Positions 9,750 through 22,644 are shown, counted from the first letter of the stretch. The stretch is 64,000 bases of DNA from Geodermatophilus amargosae (GCF_900116515.1 NZ_FPBA01000001.1:310001-374000); one strand, 5' to 3'. Translations and numbers: made by a program. Notes: generated by a model from the letters alone, not told the origin.

Positions 9750-11428
9750 TCGAGGTCCTCGCGCCGCTGCCGGTGCTGCTCCCGCTGCTCGGCGCGGCCG
9801 GGGCGCTGCTGGTTGCGCGGCACCCCACCTTCCAGCGCTCCCTGAGCATCGTCGTGCTCGTCGCGGTGCTCGGCGTCTCGGTGGCGCTGCTGTTCCTCGC
9901 CGACGCCCAGGGTGCCGGCGCGGTGTCCGTCGGCGGCTGGCCGGTCCCGCTGGGCGTCGTCCTGGTCGTCGACCGGCTGTCGGCGCTGATGCTGGTGGTC
10001 GCCTCGACCGTGGCGCTGGGCGTGCTGGTGTTCGCCGTCGGTCAGGGCGCGGCCGACGGGTCGGAGGAGACGCCGCTGTCGATCTTCCACCCGACGTTCC
10101 TCGTGCTCGTGGCGGGCGTGAGCAACGCCTTCCTCGCCGGCGACCTGTTCAACCTCTACGTCGGCTTCGAGATCCTGCTGATGGCGTCGTACGTGCTGCT
10201 GACCCTGGGCGGGACGGCGGCGCGCATCCGCGGCGGCATCACCTACATCGTCGTCAGCCTGACCAGCTCGCTGCTGTTCCTCGCCGGGATCGGGCTGGTG
10301 TACGCCGCCACCGGCACGGTGAACATGGCGCAGCTGGCGGTGCGGCTGGCCGAGCTGCCCGAGGGCATGCAGGTGGTGCTGCAGTCGATGCTGCTGGTCG
10401 CGTTCGGGATCAAGGCCGCGGTCTTCCCGCTGTCGGCCTGGCTGCCCGACAGCTACCCGACCGCGCCGGCACCGGTCACCGCCGTCTTCGCCGGCCTGCT
10501 CACCAAGGTCGGCGTGTACGCGCTCATCCGCACCCAGACGCTGCTGTTCCCCGGCGGCGCGCTCGACGACGTGCTCATGTGGGCGGCGCTGGCGACGATG
10601 CTGGTGGGCATCCTCGGCGCCGTCGCCCAGAGCGACCTGCGCCGGATGCTGTCGTTCACGCTGGTCAGCCACATCGGCTACATGGTCTTCGGCATCGCCC
10701 TCGGGACGGCGGCGGGCCTGGCCGGCGCGGTCTTCTACGTCACCCACCACATCGCCATCCAGACCACCCTGTTCCTGGTCGCCGGGCTGGTCGAGCGCCA
10801 GGGCGGGACGACGGCGGTCGACCGCCTGGGCGGGCTGGCCCGGCGCTCGCCGCTGCTGGCGGTCCTGTTCTTCGTGCCGGCGATGAACCTGGCCGGCATC
10901 CCGCCGCTGTCGGGGTTCATCGGCAAGCTCGGCCTGCTCGAGGCCGGCGTCGCGGAGGGCAGTGCCATGGCCTACGCGCTGGTCGCCGGCGGGGTGGTCA
11001 CCAGCCTGCTCACGCTGCTCGCGGTCGGCCGCGTCTGGACCCGCGCCTTCTGGCGGTCCCCGAACCAGGCCCCGGCCGAGGACACCGCCGCGGCGGCCGC
11101 CGCGGACGCCACCCAGCGCCGGCGTCCTGCGGACGACGACCTCGCCGCCCCCGACGACGACCGGCCGCGCACCGCGCTGCAGGACGCCTGGCGCCGGCAC
11201 ACCGCGGTGGCGACGGCGACCGAGGCGGAGGTGCCGCCCGCCGCCGGGGCGGTCCGGGCGCTGCGCCCGCTGCCGCCGACGATGGTGGGGGCGACCGCGG
11301 CGCTGGCGGCGCTCACGGTGGCCCTGACCGGGCTGGCGGGGCCGCTGTACGGCCTGGCCGACCGGGCCGCGACGGACCTGGTCGACCGCACGCCCTACGT
11401 CTCGTCGGTGTTCGGGGAGGCGCCGTGA
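9746..11428 (+). CDS. mrpD: Mrp antiporter subunit D (NuoN/M-like)
   Basis: 560-residue polytopic membrane subunit homologous to the proton-pumping NuoM/NuoN of complex I. KAAVFPLSAWLPDSYPTAPAPV and SFTLVSHIGYMVFGI carry the lysine and histidine of the transport helices. Between about residue 435 and 510 lies a hydrophilic Ala/Asp/Arg-rich insertion (AEDTAAAAAADATQ and on), followed by a last membrane helix; this loop is unusual in length. The GTG start overlaps the mrpC stop (GTGA). Confidence 0.95.
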
Positions 11429-11988
11429 CCGTGGAACCCGCCGCCACGCGGCTGCGGCACCAGGTCCCGCTCGCCGTCTGGCTGGTGCTGGTCTGGATGC
11501 TGCTGTGGGGCACCTGGTCGTGGGCGAACCTGCTCTCCGGCCTCGTCGTCGCGCTCGTCGTGCTGGTCCTGCTGCCGCTGCCGCACGTGGTGGGCGGCGT
11601 GCGGGTGCGCCCCGCGCCCCTGCTGGCGTTCCTCGGGCACTTCGTCGTCGACCTGTTCCTGTCCGGTGCCGAGGTGGCCTGGCAGGCCCTGCGGCCGCGG
11701 GGGGTGCACCGCACCGCGATCATCCAGGTGCAGCTGCGCGTCGACTCCGACCTGCTGCTGACGATGGTCGCCGAGGCGACCTCGCTGGTGCCCGGCTCGC
11801 TGGTGCTCGACCTGGACCGCGAGCAGCGGTTGATGACGCTGCACCTGCTGCCCGTGCGCGACCGCGCCGACGTCGAGCGCAAGCGCGCCAACGTCCTGGT
11901 GGTCGAGGAGCGCCTGGTCCGGGCGTTCGGCTCGGCGGAGGACGTCGCCGCCCTGGACGCCGCCCGCACGGGGGTGACCGCGCCGTGA
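11425..11988 (+). CDS. mrpE: Mrp antiporter subunit E
   Basis: 187 residues with two or three N-terminal helices followed by a cytoplasmic domain. The pattern TSLVPGSLVLDLDREQRLMTLHLLPV is the MrpE/MnhE signature (T-x-x-P-G-S/T). It starts with GTG overlapping the mrpD stop and ends overlapping mrpF. Structural and assembly subunit of the antiporter. Confidence 0.94.
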   Translation: MTVEPAATRLRHQVPLAVWLVLVWMLLWGTWSWANLLSGLVVALVVLVLLPLPHVVGGVRVRPAPLLAFLGHFVVDLFLSGAEVAWQALRPRGVHRTAIIQVQLRVDSDLLLTMVAEATSLVPGSLVLDLDREQRLMTLHLLPVRDRADVERKRANVLVVEERLVRAFGSAEDVAALDAARTGVTAP

Positions 11989-12314
11989 CGGTGGTGGGCG
12001 CGGTGCTCTACGCGCTGATCGGCGGGGGCGCGCTGCTCTGCCTCGTCCGGCTGGTGCGCGGGCCGTCCCTGTTGGACCGGGTGGTCGCCACCGACACCCT
12101 GCTCGTGATCATCTCGGCGGGCCTCGCGGTGCACGTCGCGCTGGTGCGCGACCCGACGCTGGTCCCGGTGCTGGTCGTGGTGTCGCTGCTGGCCTTCGTC
12201 GGCTCGGTGTCGGTCGCCCGCTACGTGGGCGGGATGCTGCTGCGCTCGCGCACCGGGGACGGCCGGGACCTCGGCCTGCCGGTGGCCGCCGAGGTCGAGG
12301 AGGGCCGGTCGTGA
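11985..12314 (+). CDS. mrpF: Mrp antiporter subunit F
   Basis: 109 residues with three membrane helices and the MrpF signature RGPSLLDRVVATDTL. The GTG start overlaps the mrpE stop (GTGA). Small accessory subunit of the Mrp cation/proton antiporter. Confidence 0.94.
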   Translation: MTVVGAVLYALIGGGALLCLVRLVRGPSLLDRVVATDTLLVIISAGLAVHVALVRDPTLVPVLVVVSLLAFVGSVSVARYVGGMLLRSRTGDGRDLGLPVAAEVEEGRS

Positions 12315-12718
12315 CCGCGCTCGCCGACGTCGTCGCCTTCGCCTGCCTGCTGGCCGGCGCCCTGCTCTGCCTGACCGCCGGGCTGGGCCTGGTGCGGTTC
12401 CCCGACGTGCTGTCGCGGATGCACGCCGGCACCAAGCCCCAGGTGCTCGGGGTCCTGCTCGTCATGGTCGGCGCCGCCATCCGGCTCGACGGCTGGGCCA
12501 ACGCCTGGATGCTGCTGCTCGTGGCGGCGTTCCAACTGCTCACCGCACCGGTGAGCGCACACCTGATCAGCCGGGTCGCCTACCGCCGCCGGCACGTCCG
12601 GCGTGACCTGCTGCTCGTCGACGAGCTGGGGACCCCCGGGCACCAGGACGACGCCCACCGGGGGGACGAGCCCGGCGACGCCCCGCCCGAGCATCCGGCG
12701 GTCCGGCCGGCCGGGTGA
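12311..12718 (+). CDS. mrpG: Mrp antiporter subunit G
   Basis: 135 residues; three helices, with the MrpG signature GLGLVRFPDVLSRMHAGTKPQ and a hydrophilic, His/Asp-rich C-terminal tail of about 35 residues. The GTG start overlaps the mrpF stop. Last gene of the operon; a long GC hairpin follows directly. Confidence 0.94.
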   Translation: MTALADVVAFACLLAGALLCLTAGLGLVRFPDVLSRMHAGTKPQVLGVLLVMVGAAIRLDGWANAWMLLLVAAFQLLTAPVSAHLISRVAYRRRHVRRDLLLVDELGTPGHQDDAHRGDEPGDAPPEHPAVRPAG

Positions 12719-12720
12719 GG

Positions 12721-12761
12721 GCCCGGCCGGGACGGCGTCGTCGCGCCGCCCCGGCCCGGGC
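12721..12761. terminator. Bidirectional terminator between mrpG and leuA
   Basis: Inverted repeat with a left arm at 12721-12737 and a right arm at 12744-12761, about 17 bp with one bulge and one mismatch and a 6-base loop. It fills the 45-base gap between the convergent genes mrpG (+) and leuA (-). No T-tract. Confidence 0.75.
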
Positions 12762-12763
12762 GC

Positions 12764-14548
<1,785 letters not shown>

Positions 14549-14587
14549 TCAGCGGGCGCCGGGACGTCTTCGACCACGGCAGGATCT

Positions 14588-14628
14588 CCGCGGCGAGGGA
14601 GCCGACCTAGGAGGAGGCCTCGCCGCGG
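14588..14628 (-). promoter_or_regulatory. Hairpin of the leuA attenuator
   Basis: An 11-bp perfect inverted repeat (14618-14628 with 14588-14598; CCGCGGCGAGG pairing with CCTCGCCGCGG). The 5' arm overlaps codons 9-12 of the Leu leader peptide and the loop contains its stop codon. A ribosome stalled on the Leu codons would cover the 5' arm. This geometry is what ribosome-mediated attenuation needs; competing structures were not computed. Confidence 0.6.
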
Positions 14629-14654
14629 CGGGTAAGCAGGAGGCTGCCGCGCAC
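14607..14654 (-). CDS. leuL: Leucine leader peptide of leuA
   Basis: GTG followed by 14 codons and TAG: VRGSLLLTRRGEASS. Three consecutive leucine codons (CTC CTG CTT) are at positions 5-7, in front of a strong hairpin and about 107 bases upstream of leuA. TACCGT ends 6 bases before the GTG, so the message probably starts at the GTG itself. Leu-rich leader peptides ahead of leuA are known from actinobacteria such as Streptomyces. Confidence 0.75.
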   Translation of the reverse strand: MRGSLLLTRRGEASS

Positions 14655-14660
14655 GGGCCC

Positions 14661-14666
14661 ACGGTA
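14661..14666 (-). promoter_or_regulatory. -10 element of the leuL-leuA promoter
   Basis: TACCGT fits TANNNT and lies 6 bases before the leuL GTG, giving a leaderless transcript. It sits just beyond the stop of the upstream HTH gene. No convincing -35 is visible. Confidence 0.55.
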
Positions 14667-14674
14667 GCAGCGGG

Positions 14675-15331
14675 TCAGCTCAGGTCGCAGCCACACACGC
14701 AGTCCGGCGCGTGCGGTCCCGGGCGGCCCGGGATGGGCGGGCGCTCGTCGAGCAGCAGGTCCTCGCAGGCCGGCGGGCACTCGCAGCGGAAGTCGCCGAC
14801 CGACGGCTGTCCCGGCTCCTCCTCCAGGCGTCGCGCCCGCTCCTCGGCGCGGGCCCTCCACGCGGCCGCCCGCCGGGCCGCGGCCCGCTCGGCGAGCGAG
14901 TCGCCGGGCCGGGGGAGCTGGTGGTCGTCGGGGACCCCGCCGCGCGCCTGCCGCAGGCGGTCCCGCCAGGACCGGTCGCGGGTGAACGTGTACGTGACCG
15001 GGCGGCGGTCGAACCGGTGCGGCCCGTGCCACCAGCCGTCGTCGCCGTGCCGGGTGTCGAGGTGGGCCGGGAAGTGCCGCCCGCCCTCGTCCCGGACGGC
15101 GTCGCCGTCCATCGGCGCCACCTCGTCGCCCCGCGCGTCCAGCAGCGCCAGCCGCAGCCCGGCGACGGCCGCCAGACGGGCCAGCGCGCGGGCGTCGAGC
15201 CCGCGCGTCCCCGCCTCGGCAGCGGCGACCGTGGAGGCCGGGACTCCGCCGGTCTGTGCCAGCTCCCGCTGGGACAGGTCCGCGGCACGGCGGATCCTCC
15301 GGAGCAGGCCGGCCAGGTCGAACTCGGACAC
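14675..15331 (-). CDS. XRE-type HTH protein with cysteine-cluster tail
   Basis: 218 residues. Residues about 5-60 are a Cro/C1-type helix-turn-helix (LLRRIRRAADLSQRELAQTGGVPASTVAAAEAG has the two helices). The middle is rich in His/Trp/Arg (DDGWWHGPHRFDRRPVTYTF). The C-terminus has two cysteine groups, CECPPAC and CVCGC, which could hold a metal. GTG 15331 is chosen because the HTH begins there; earlier starts would run through a hairpin repeat. Two palindromic repeats upstream may be its operators. I do not recognise a named family for the whole protein. Confidence 0.7.
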   Translation of the reverse strand: MSEFDLAGLLRRIRRAADLSQRELAQTGGVPASTVAAAEAGTRGLDARALARLAAVAGLRLALLDARGDEVAPMDGDAVRDEGGRHFPAHLDTRHGDDGWWHGPHRFDRRPVTYTFTRDRSWRDRLRQARGGVPDDHQLPRPGDSLAERAAARRAAAWRARAEERARRLEEEPGQPSVGDFRCECPPACEDLLLDERPPIPGRPGPHAPDCVCGCDLS

Positions 15332-15389
15332 CCGGGCAGCGTGCGCGTGCAGCGCGCCGATCGACTGCCCCTCTTGTCCTCCTGTGGAC

Positions 15390-15424
15390 GCTCGTGCTCT
15401 GCCCACAGGTGTAGGCAGAGCTCG
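15390..15424. repeat. Hairpin repeat, copy 1
   Basis: Begins GCTCGTGCTCTGCC and closes with GGCAGAGCTCG: 8-bp stem GCTCTGCC/GGCAGAGC around CACAGGTGTA. Copy 2 lies 66 bases further on with the same 13-bp opening. It lies 58 bases upstream of the start of the HTH gene. Confidence 0.7.
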
Positions 15425-15455
15425 AAGGCCGGAGGTGCTAGGGGTCGGCGCGCGC

Positions 15456-15490
15456 GCTCGTGCTCTGCACACGGGTGTGAGCAGAGCACG
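15456..15490. repeat. Hairpin repeat, copy 2
   Basis: Same opening as copy 1, with a perfect 10-bp stem CGTGCTCTGC/GCAGAGCACG (15459-15468 and 15481-15490) plus an inner ACAC/GTGT pairing. It lies between the HTH gene and the end of the phospholipase gene. Could be an operator, a REP-like element or a terminator. Confidence 0.7.
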
Positions 15491-15544
15491 ACCGCGCTGG
15501 GGAGAGGTCGGTCCCTGTGGGCGCTGCCCGGGGCCGGCTCGGGG

Positions 15545-17137
15545 TCAGAACTCGCGGCGGCGGCGGAGACGGAGCGGTCGGCCGTCGGGGTCGTCGACGA
15601 GCCGGTACAGCGGCGTCGCCCAGAGCCGGGTGGTCAGGGACAGCTGCTCGGGCTCGTGGTGGCGCAGCCGGCCGCGCGGGCGGGGGCCGCGGCGGCCACC
15701 GGCGTACCAGGCGTCGAGCTCGTCGGCCTGGGCCTCCAGCGTGGTCACGAAAGCCGCCGGGTCCAGCAGGTCGGCGTCCTCGCTGCCGTCGGCGGCGCGG
15801 TCGGTGTGCTCGCGGGCCAGGACCAGCCGCAGGTCCCGGGCGAAGGTGCGCGCGCCGTCGCCGGTGCCGGCGGGGTCACGCGGCTCGCGGGGGTCCAGGG
15901 TCGTGTCGAGGACGGCGCTGGACAGCTCGCTGTCGTGCGTCCACGAGCGGCGGTTGAAGTTGTCGCTGCCGACGCTGGCCCACACGTCGTCGACCACGCA
16001 CACCTTCGCGTGCACGTAGACCGGCGTCCCCTCGTGGTTCTCGATGTCGAACACGTGCACGCGGTCGCGGTCGGCCCGGCGGACCATCTCCAGCGCCTGC
16101 CAGCGGCCCACGTACTGCGGCGTCTTGGCGATGGCGCCGTCCTGGTCGGGGACGCGGGGGACGACGACGACCAGGTGCAGGTCGGGGTGGTCGCGCAGCG
16201 CGTCGGCGAACAGCTGCGCGACCTCGCCCGACCACATGTACTGGTCCTCGAGGTAGATCAGCCGCCGGGCCCGGCGGATCGCCTTGGAGTACCCGCGGGC
16301 CACCGACCGCTCGCCGCCGGGCGCGAAGCGGTACGGCGGGCGCATCGCCGGATACGTGCGCAGGTTCTGCACCAGGTGCGGCCCCATCGGGGGCGGGGCG
16401 GGCAGCTGCGGCGCCAGCCGGTCGGCGAACATCCGGCTCCGCCGCAGCCGGTCGATGACGTGGGCGACCGGATTGCCCTGGTCGGGGTCCATCGGGTCGT
16501 CCCAGCGCTCCCGGAACACCGTGTCCACCGCCGCGACCGCCGGTCCGCGGATCATCAGCTGCACGTCGTGCCACGGCGGCGTGGGGCCGTAGGCCGCCGC
16601 CATCGGGAGCGACTGCGGGTCGCCGCGGTGGTCGGCGTCGTCGCGGCGGCTGTGGCACAGGTCGATGCCGCCCACGAAGGCGACGTCCTTCGTGGCGTCC
16701 TGGTCGTGCCGGCAGACGACCAGCTTCTGGTGGTGGCTGCCGCCGCGGCGCACCCGCTGGTCCAGGACCACCAGGCCGCCGCCGTCCTCGACCTCCCGGT
16801 CCAGCGCCCGGTTCTCGCGCGAGCTGAACGACAGCCAGTCCACGTGTGAGCGCCAGACCAGCCCGCGCACGGTCACCCCGCGCTGCACGGCCTCGGTGAA
16901 CAGCTGCGCGACCGTCGGCCCGCCGGGACGCAGCTCCTCGTCGGGGTCCCCGCGCCAGTCGGTGAAGAAGAGGTGGTCGTCCTCGTCGAGCGCCTGGACG
17001 CACTCGACGAGCTGGTCGAAGTAGGCGGTGCCGTGCACCAGGGGCACGGCGAGGTTGCCCTCGGTCCAGGCGGGCAGGTCCGTGGCCGCGTTGCCCCGTT
17101 CCTCTGCGCTGAGCAGCCAGTCCTCGGGTGCGGTCAT
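15545..17137 (-). CDS. Phospholipase D family enzyme
   Basis: 530 residues with two HKD-type half sites. The second, VHAKVCVVDD, is canonical (H-x-K-x4-D); the first, SHHQKLVVCRHD, has its Asp two residues later than usual and is followed by VAFVGGIDL. DQYMWSGEVAQLF is also typical of PLD and cardiolipin-synthase-like proteins. No signal peptide or membrane segment is obvious, unlike cardiolipin synthases. The start is ATG 17137. It hydrolyses or transfers phosphodiesters; the lipid or nucleic acid substrate is not deducible. Confidence 0.9.
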   Translation of the reverse strand: MTAPEDWLLSAEERGNAATDLPAWTEGNLAVPLVHGTAYFDQLVECVQALDEDDHLFFTDWRGDPDEELRPGGPTVAQLFTEAVQRGVTVRGLVWRSHVDWLSFSSRENRALDREVEDGGGLVVLDQRVRRGGSHHQKLVVCRHDQDATKDVAFVGGIDLCHSRRDDADHRGDPQSLPMAAAYGPTPPWHDVQLMIRGPAVAAVDTVFRERWDDPMDPDQGNPVAHVIDRLRRSRMFADRLAPQLPAPPPMGPHLVQNLRTYPAMRPPYRFAPGGERSVARGYSKAIRRARRLIYLEDQYMWSGEVAQLFADALRDHPDLHLVVVVPRVPDQDGAIAKTPQYVGRWQALEMVRRADRDRVHVFDIENHEGTPVYVHAKVCVVDDVWASVGSDNFNRRSWTHDSELSSAVLDTTLDPREPRDPAGTGDGARTFARDLRLVLAREHTDRAADGSEDADLLDPAAFVTTLEAQADELDAWYAGGRRGPRPRGRLRHHEPEQLSLTTRLWATPLYRLVDDPDGRPLRLRRRREF

Positions 17138-17217
17138 CCGGTGATCACATCGCGCGCCGCGAGGGGACGCAATGGGGCGGCGCCGGGCTGCTTCCCGGGG
17201 TCGGGAGCCAGCATCGG

Positions 17218-17223
17218 TAGCCT
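17218..17223 (+). promoter_or_regulatory. -10 element of lysC, leaderless start
   Basis: TAGCCT, followed by 8 bases and the GTG of lysC. No Shine-Dalgarno is present in between, so the message probably begins at or near the GTG. Confidence 0.5.
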
Positions 17224-17231
17224 GTGGACCC

Positions 17232-19546
<2,315 letters not shown>

Positions 19547-19552
19547 GCGGAG

Positions 19553-20863
19553 GTGGCACCCGTCGGCCGTCCGGGGGTCGGTAGGCGGGTCACCGCGCAG
19601 GCCGGCGCGGTCCTCGTGCTGACGGCGCTCGCCGCGCTGGTCTCCGTGCTGGTGCCGAACGACCCCTGGCACAACTGGTTCGACCTGCGCGTCTACGACG
19701 GCGCGGCCGAGTGGTGGCGCTCGGGCCGGCCGCTCTACGACTACACCTACGGCCGCACGCAGTACGGCTTCACCTACCCGCCGTTCGCAGCGCTCGCGGT
19801 GCTGCCGATGACCCTGCTGCCGATCGAGGCGGTCGCGGCCGTGCACGCCACGGTCAACCTGCTCGTCCTCGCCGGCGTGACCTGGTGGCTGATCGCCCCG
19901 CTGGCCCGCCGGCACGGGTGGCCCGCCGGGTTCAGCGTCGCCGCCGCGGTCCCGGTGCTGTTCGTGCTCGAGCCGGTGCGGGAGACGATCGGGTTCGGCC
20001 AGGTCAACCTGGTGCTGCTGGCGCTGGTGCTGGCCGACGTCGCCGCGCTGCGCCGCGGGTCGCGGTGGGCCGGAGTCGGCATCGGGCTGGCCGCGGCGCT
20101 CAAGATCACGCCCGGCCTGTTCCTGGTGTACCTGCTGCTGACGCGACGCTGGCGCGCGGCCGCCGTCGCGGCCGCCACCGGCGCCGTCGCGACCGGCCTG
20201 GCGTTCGCGGTCGCGCCGGACACCTCGTGGCGGTTCTTCACCTCCACGCTGTGGCAGACCGACCGGGTCGGCCGGCTGGACAAGACCTCCAACCAGTCGC
20301 TGCTCGGCGGGCTGGCGCGGCTCACCGACCCTGCCCAGCCGCCGCGGCTGGTGTGGCTGGTCCTGGTCGTCGCCGTCCTGGGGCTGGTGCTGATCCGCGC
20401 GGTCCGTGCCGCCCGCGCCGGTGACGACCTGGCCGGGATCGCGCTCACCGGGCTGGCCGCCTGCCTGGTCAGCCCGATCTCCTGGTCGCACCACCTCGTC
20501 TGGCTGGTGCCGGCGCTGGTCGTCCTCCTCGACGTCGCGGCGGGGAGCCCGGCAGAACAGGGGACGCCGTCGTGGGCCCGCTCCCGCCGGTCCGCCGGGG
20601 CGCTGGTCGCCGTCGCAGCGCTGGTCCTCGCGTCGTCGTCGATCTGGTTCGCCGAGGCCGACCCCGGACACCACCACGACCGCGGGGTGCTGGGTGTCGT
20701 GGTCGAGGACCTCTACCTGCTGACGACGCTCGCCGTCGCCGCGCTGCTACCCGCACGGGGGAGGGGTCCGTCCGGGCGCGGGGGCCGGAGACCTCCCGAC
20801 CGGGCGGACGGAGCGGCTCCACTCAGCGGGGGGACGGCTCCTGGCCGCGGTGTCCACCGGTAG
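19553..20863 (+). CDS. GT87-family polyprenyl-phosphate-mannose-dependent mannosyltransferase
   Basis: 436 residues with about ten hydrophobic segments. WFDLRVYDGAAEWWRSGRPLYDY near the N-terminus holds the aspartate of the first periplasmic loop typical of GT-C enzymes, followed by QYGFTYPPFAA. This matches GT87/DUF2029 enzymes such as PimE and MptC, which add mannose to phosphatidylinositol mannosides, lipomannan or arabinan outside the membrane. The GTG start follows asd by 6 bases with GCGGAG directly before it. The 3' end overlaps the converging peptidase gene by 41 bases. The exact acceptor is unknown. Confidence 0.85.
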   Translation: MAPVGRPGVGRRVTAQAGAVLVLTALAALVSVLVPNDPWHNWFDLRVYDGAAEWWRSGRPLYDYTYGRTQYGFTYPPFAALAVLPMTLLPIEAVAAVHATVNLLVLAGVTWWLIAPLARRHGWPAGFSVAAAVPVLFVLEPVRETIGFGQVNLVLLALVLADVAALRRGSRWAGVGIGLAAALKITPGLFLVYLLLTRRWRAAAVAAATGAVATGLAFAVAPDTSWRFFTSTLWQTDRVGRLDKTSNQSLLGGLARLTDPAQPPRLVWLVLVVAVLGLVLIRAVRAARAGDDLAGIALTGLAACLVSPISWSHHLVWLVPALVVLLDVAAGSPAEQGTPSWARSRRSAGALVAVAALVLASSSIWFAEADPGHHHDRGVLGVVVEDLYLLTTLAVAALLPARGRGPSGRGGRRPPDRADGAAPLSGGTAPGRGVHR

Positions 20864-22640
20864 GTGGACAGTGTCTCAGCGCGAAGGCCAGTGCCGTCTC
20901 GACCTGCCGGATCGTCTCCTCGATGACCAGCGAGCCGTGGCCGGCGTCGAAGCGGTACACCTCGTGCTGCTTGCCCAGCCGCTCGAGCTCGCCGAGGTAG
21001 TTCTCGATCTGCCGGATCGGGCAGCGCGGGTCGTTGGCCCCGGCGACGACGAGCACCGGCGCGCGCACCCGCTCGACGTGGGTGATCGGTGAGGACCGCA
21101 CGTAGCGCTCGCGCACCTCGTCGGGAGAGCCGCCGAACAGCGCCCGGTCGTAGGCCCGCAGGCCCTCCATCTCGTCCTCGTAGGCGGCCAGGTAGTCGGC
21201 CACCGGGACCTCGGCGATGCCGGCGGCCCAGCGCTCGGGCTGCGTGCCCAGGCCCAGCAGGGTGAGGAAGCCGCCCCAGGAGCCGCCGGTGAGCACCGCC
21301 CGCGCCGGGTCGAGGAAGCCCTCGGCGACCAGCGCGTCGTAGACGGCGGCGACGTCCTCGAGCTCGGTGGGACCCGGCCGGCCCGTGAGCGCGTCGCGCC
21401 AGGCGCTGCCGTAGCCGGTGGAACCGCGGTAGTTGACGTGCACGACCGCGTAGCCGGCGTCGACGTAGGCGGCCCGGCGGGCGCGGTAGGAGTCGTCGTC
21501 GGCCGACTCCGGGCCGCCGTGCACCAGGAACGCCGTCGCGTACGGCGCCTCCCCGGCGGGCCGCACGACCAGGGCGTGCACGTCGCCGCCGGGACCGGGC
21601 ACCCAGCGGTCCTCGACCGGGTACGCCGCGGGCGGCTCCTCGCCGGGCGCGGCGAGCACCACCGGGCCGTCGGCGCGGCGGATCACCGGCGGGAGCTGCG
21701 ACGACGACCACGCCAGCTCCACGGTGCCGTCGGGCCGGGCCGTGGCGCCGCGGACGACGCCGGACGGGGTGTCCAGCCGTTCCAGCGCCCCGGTGCCGAG
21801 GTCGTAGCGGTAGAGCTCGCTGCGGGCGGCGTGGTCGTGCCCGACCAGCAGCGCCGAGCCGTCGGGGTACCAGCCGGCGGTGACGTCGCCGGGGAGGTCG
21901 AGGACGATCTCCACCTCGGAGTCGGCCACGACGTCCCAGACCAGCAGCTCCTCGCGGCCGCGCCGCTCGTGCCCGACCAGCAGCCGCCGGTCGCCGGGCA
22001 GCGGGGCGAACTCCAGCGCGTGCAGGCCGCGCCCCTCGCCGTCCCACTTCTCCGCGACGACGGCGTCGTCGGCGGTCCGCAGCACGCGCAGGGCCGGGTA
22101 GCGCGGGTCGCCGTGCTCGGAGTGCGACACGACGAGCAGCTCGTCGTCGAGGGTGAGGGCGTCGACCGAGGCGGGGTCCTCGTGCCGGTAGACCACGCGC
22201 GGGGTGCCGCCGACGGGGGCCAGCCACAGCTCGCTGCCGTCGTCCGTGGACCGGCCGATCGCGACCAGCGAGCCGCCGATCTCCAGGCCCGCGGGGTAGG
22301 CGGGGCCCACCTCCGGGACGGCGACCCGGTCCTCCCCGCCCGCGAAGGGCTGCACCATCCAGACGCCGAACTCGTCGCCGTCGGTGTCGGCGAACCACCA
22401 GATCGTCTCGCCGTCGGGCGACAGCGTGCCGATCAGCGTGCCGTTGGGCCGGTCTGTGGCCTGGCGGTGGGCATCGGTGGTGCGGTCCCACGCGTACTGC
22501 TCGACGACGCCGCTGACGTCGGAGGCGTACAGGCACCGCTGCGGCGCGTGCAGCGCCCAGTCGGGCAGGCTGACGCGGGGCGCGCGGAAGCGCGCCTGCC
22601 AGCGGGTGGTGACCTCCGGGGACAGGACGGGGGCGCTCAC
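20823..22640 (-). CDS. S9 family peptidase (prolyl-oligopeptidase type)
   Basis: 605 residues: an N-terminal beta-propeller of about 340 residues followed by an alpha/beta-hydrolase domain. The nucleophile is the Ser in LTGGSWGGFLT, the acid is in GANDPRCPI and the histidine in DAGHGS, in the expected order. No signal peptide, so probably a cytoplasmic oligopeptidase or acylaminoacyl peptidase. GTG 22640 lies 4 bases after the stop of the upstream CBS gene. Its 3' end overlaps the GT87 gene tail to tail. Confidence 0.92.
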   Translation of the reverse strand: MSAPVLSPEVTTRWQARFRAPRVSLPDWALHAPQRCLYASDVSGVVEQYAWDRTTDAHRQATDRPNGTLIGTLSPDGETIWWFADTDGDEFGVWMVQPFAGGEDRVAVPEVGPAYPAGLEIGGSLVAIGRSTDDGSELWLAPVGGTPRVVYRHEDPASVDALTLDDELLVVSHSEHGDPRYPALRVLRTADDAVVAEKWDGEGRGLHALEFAPLPGDRRLLVGHERRGREELLVWDVVADSEVEIVLDLPGDVTAGWYPDGSALLVGHDHAARSELYRYDLGTGALERLDTPSGVVRGATARPDGTVELAWSSSQLPPVIRRADGPVVLAAPGEEPPAAYPVEDRWVPGPGGDVHALVVRPAGEAPYATAFLVHGGPESADDDSYRARRAAYVDAGYAVVHVNYRGSTGYGSAWRDALTGRPGPTELEDVAAVYDALVAEGFLDPARAVLTGGSWGGFLTLLGLGTQPERWAAGIAEVPVADYLAAYEDEMEGLRAYDRALFGGSPDEVRERYVRSSPITHVERVRAPVLVVAGANDPRCPIRQIENYLGELERLGKQHEVYRFDAGHGSLVIEETIRQVETALAFALRHCPPTGGHRGQEPSPR

Positions 22641-22644
22641 CCCG

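Noticed and set aside
15390-15490. CRISPR-like array from the two hairpin repeats
   Set aside because: Only two copies, strongly palindromic over their whole length, with no spacer regularity and no cas genes.
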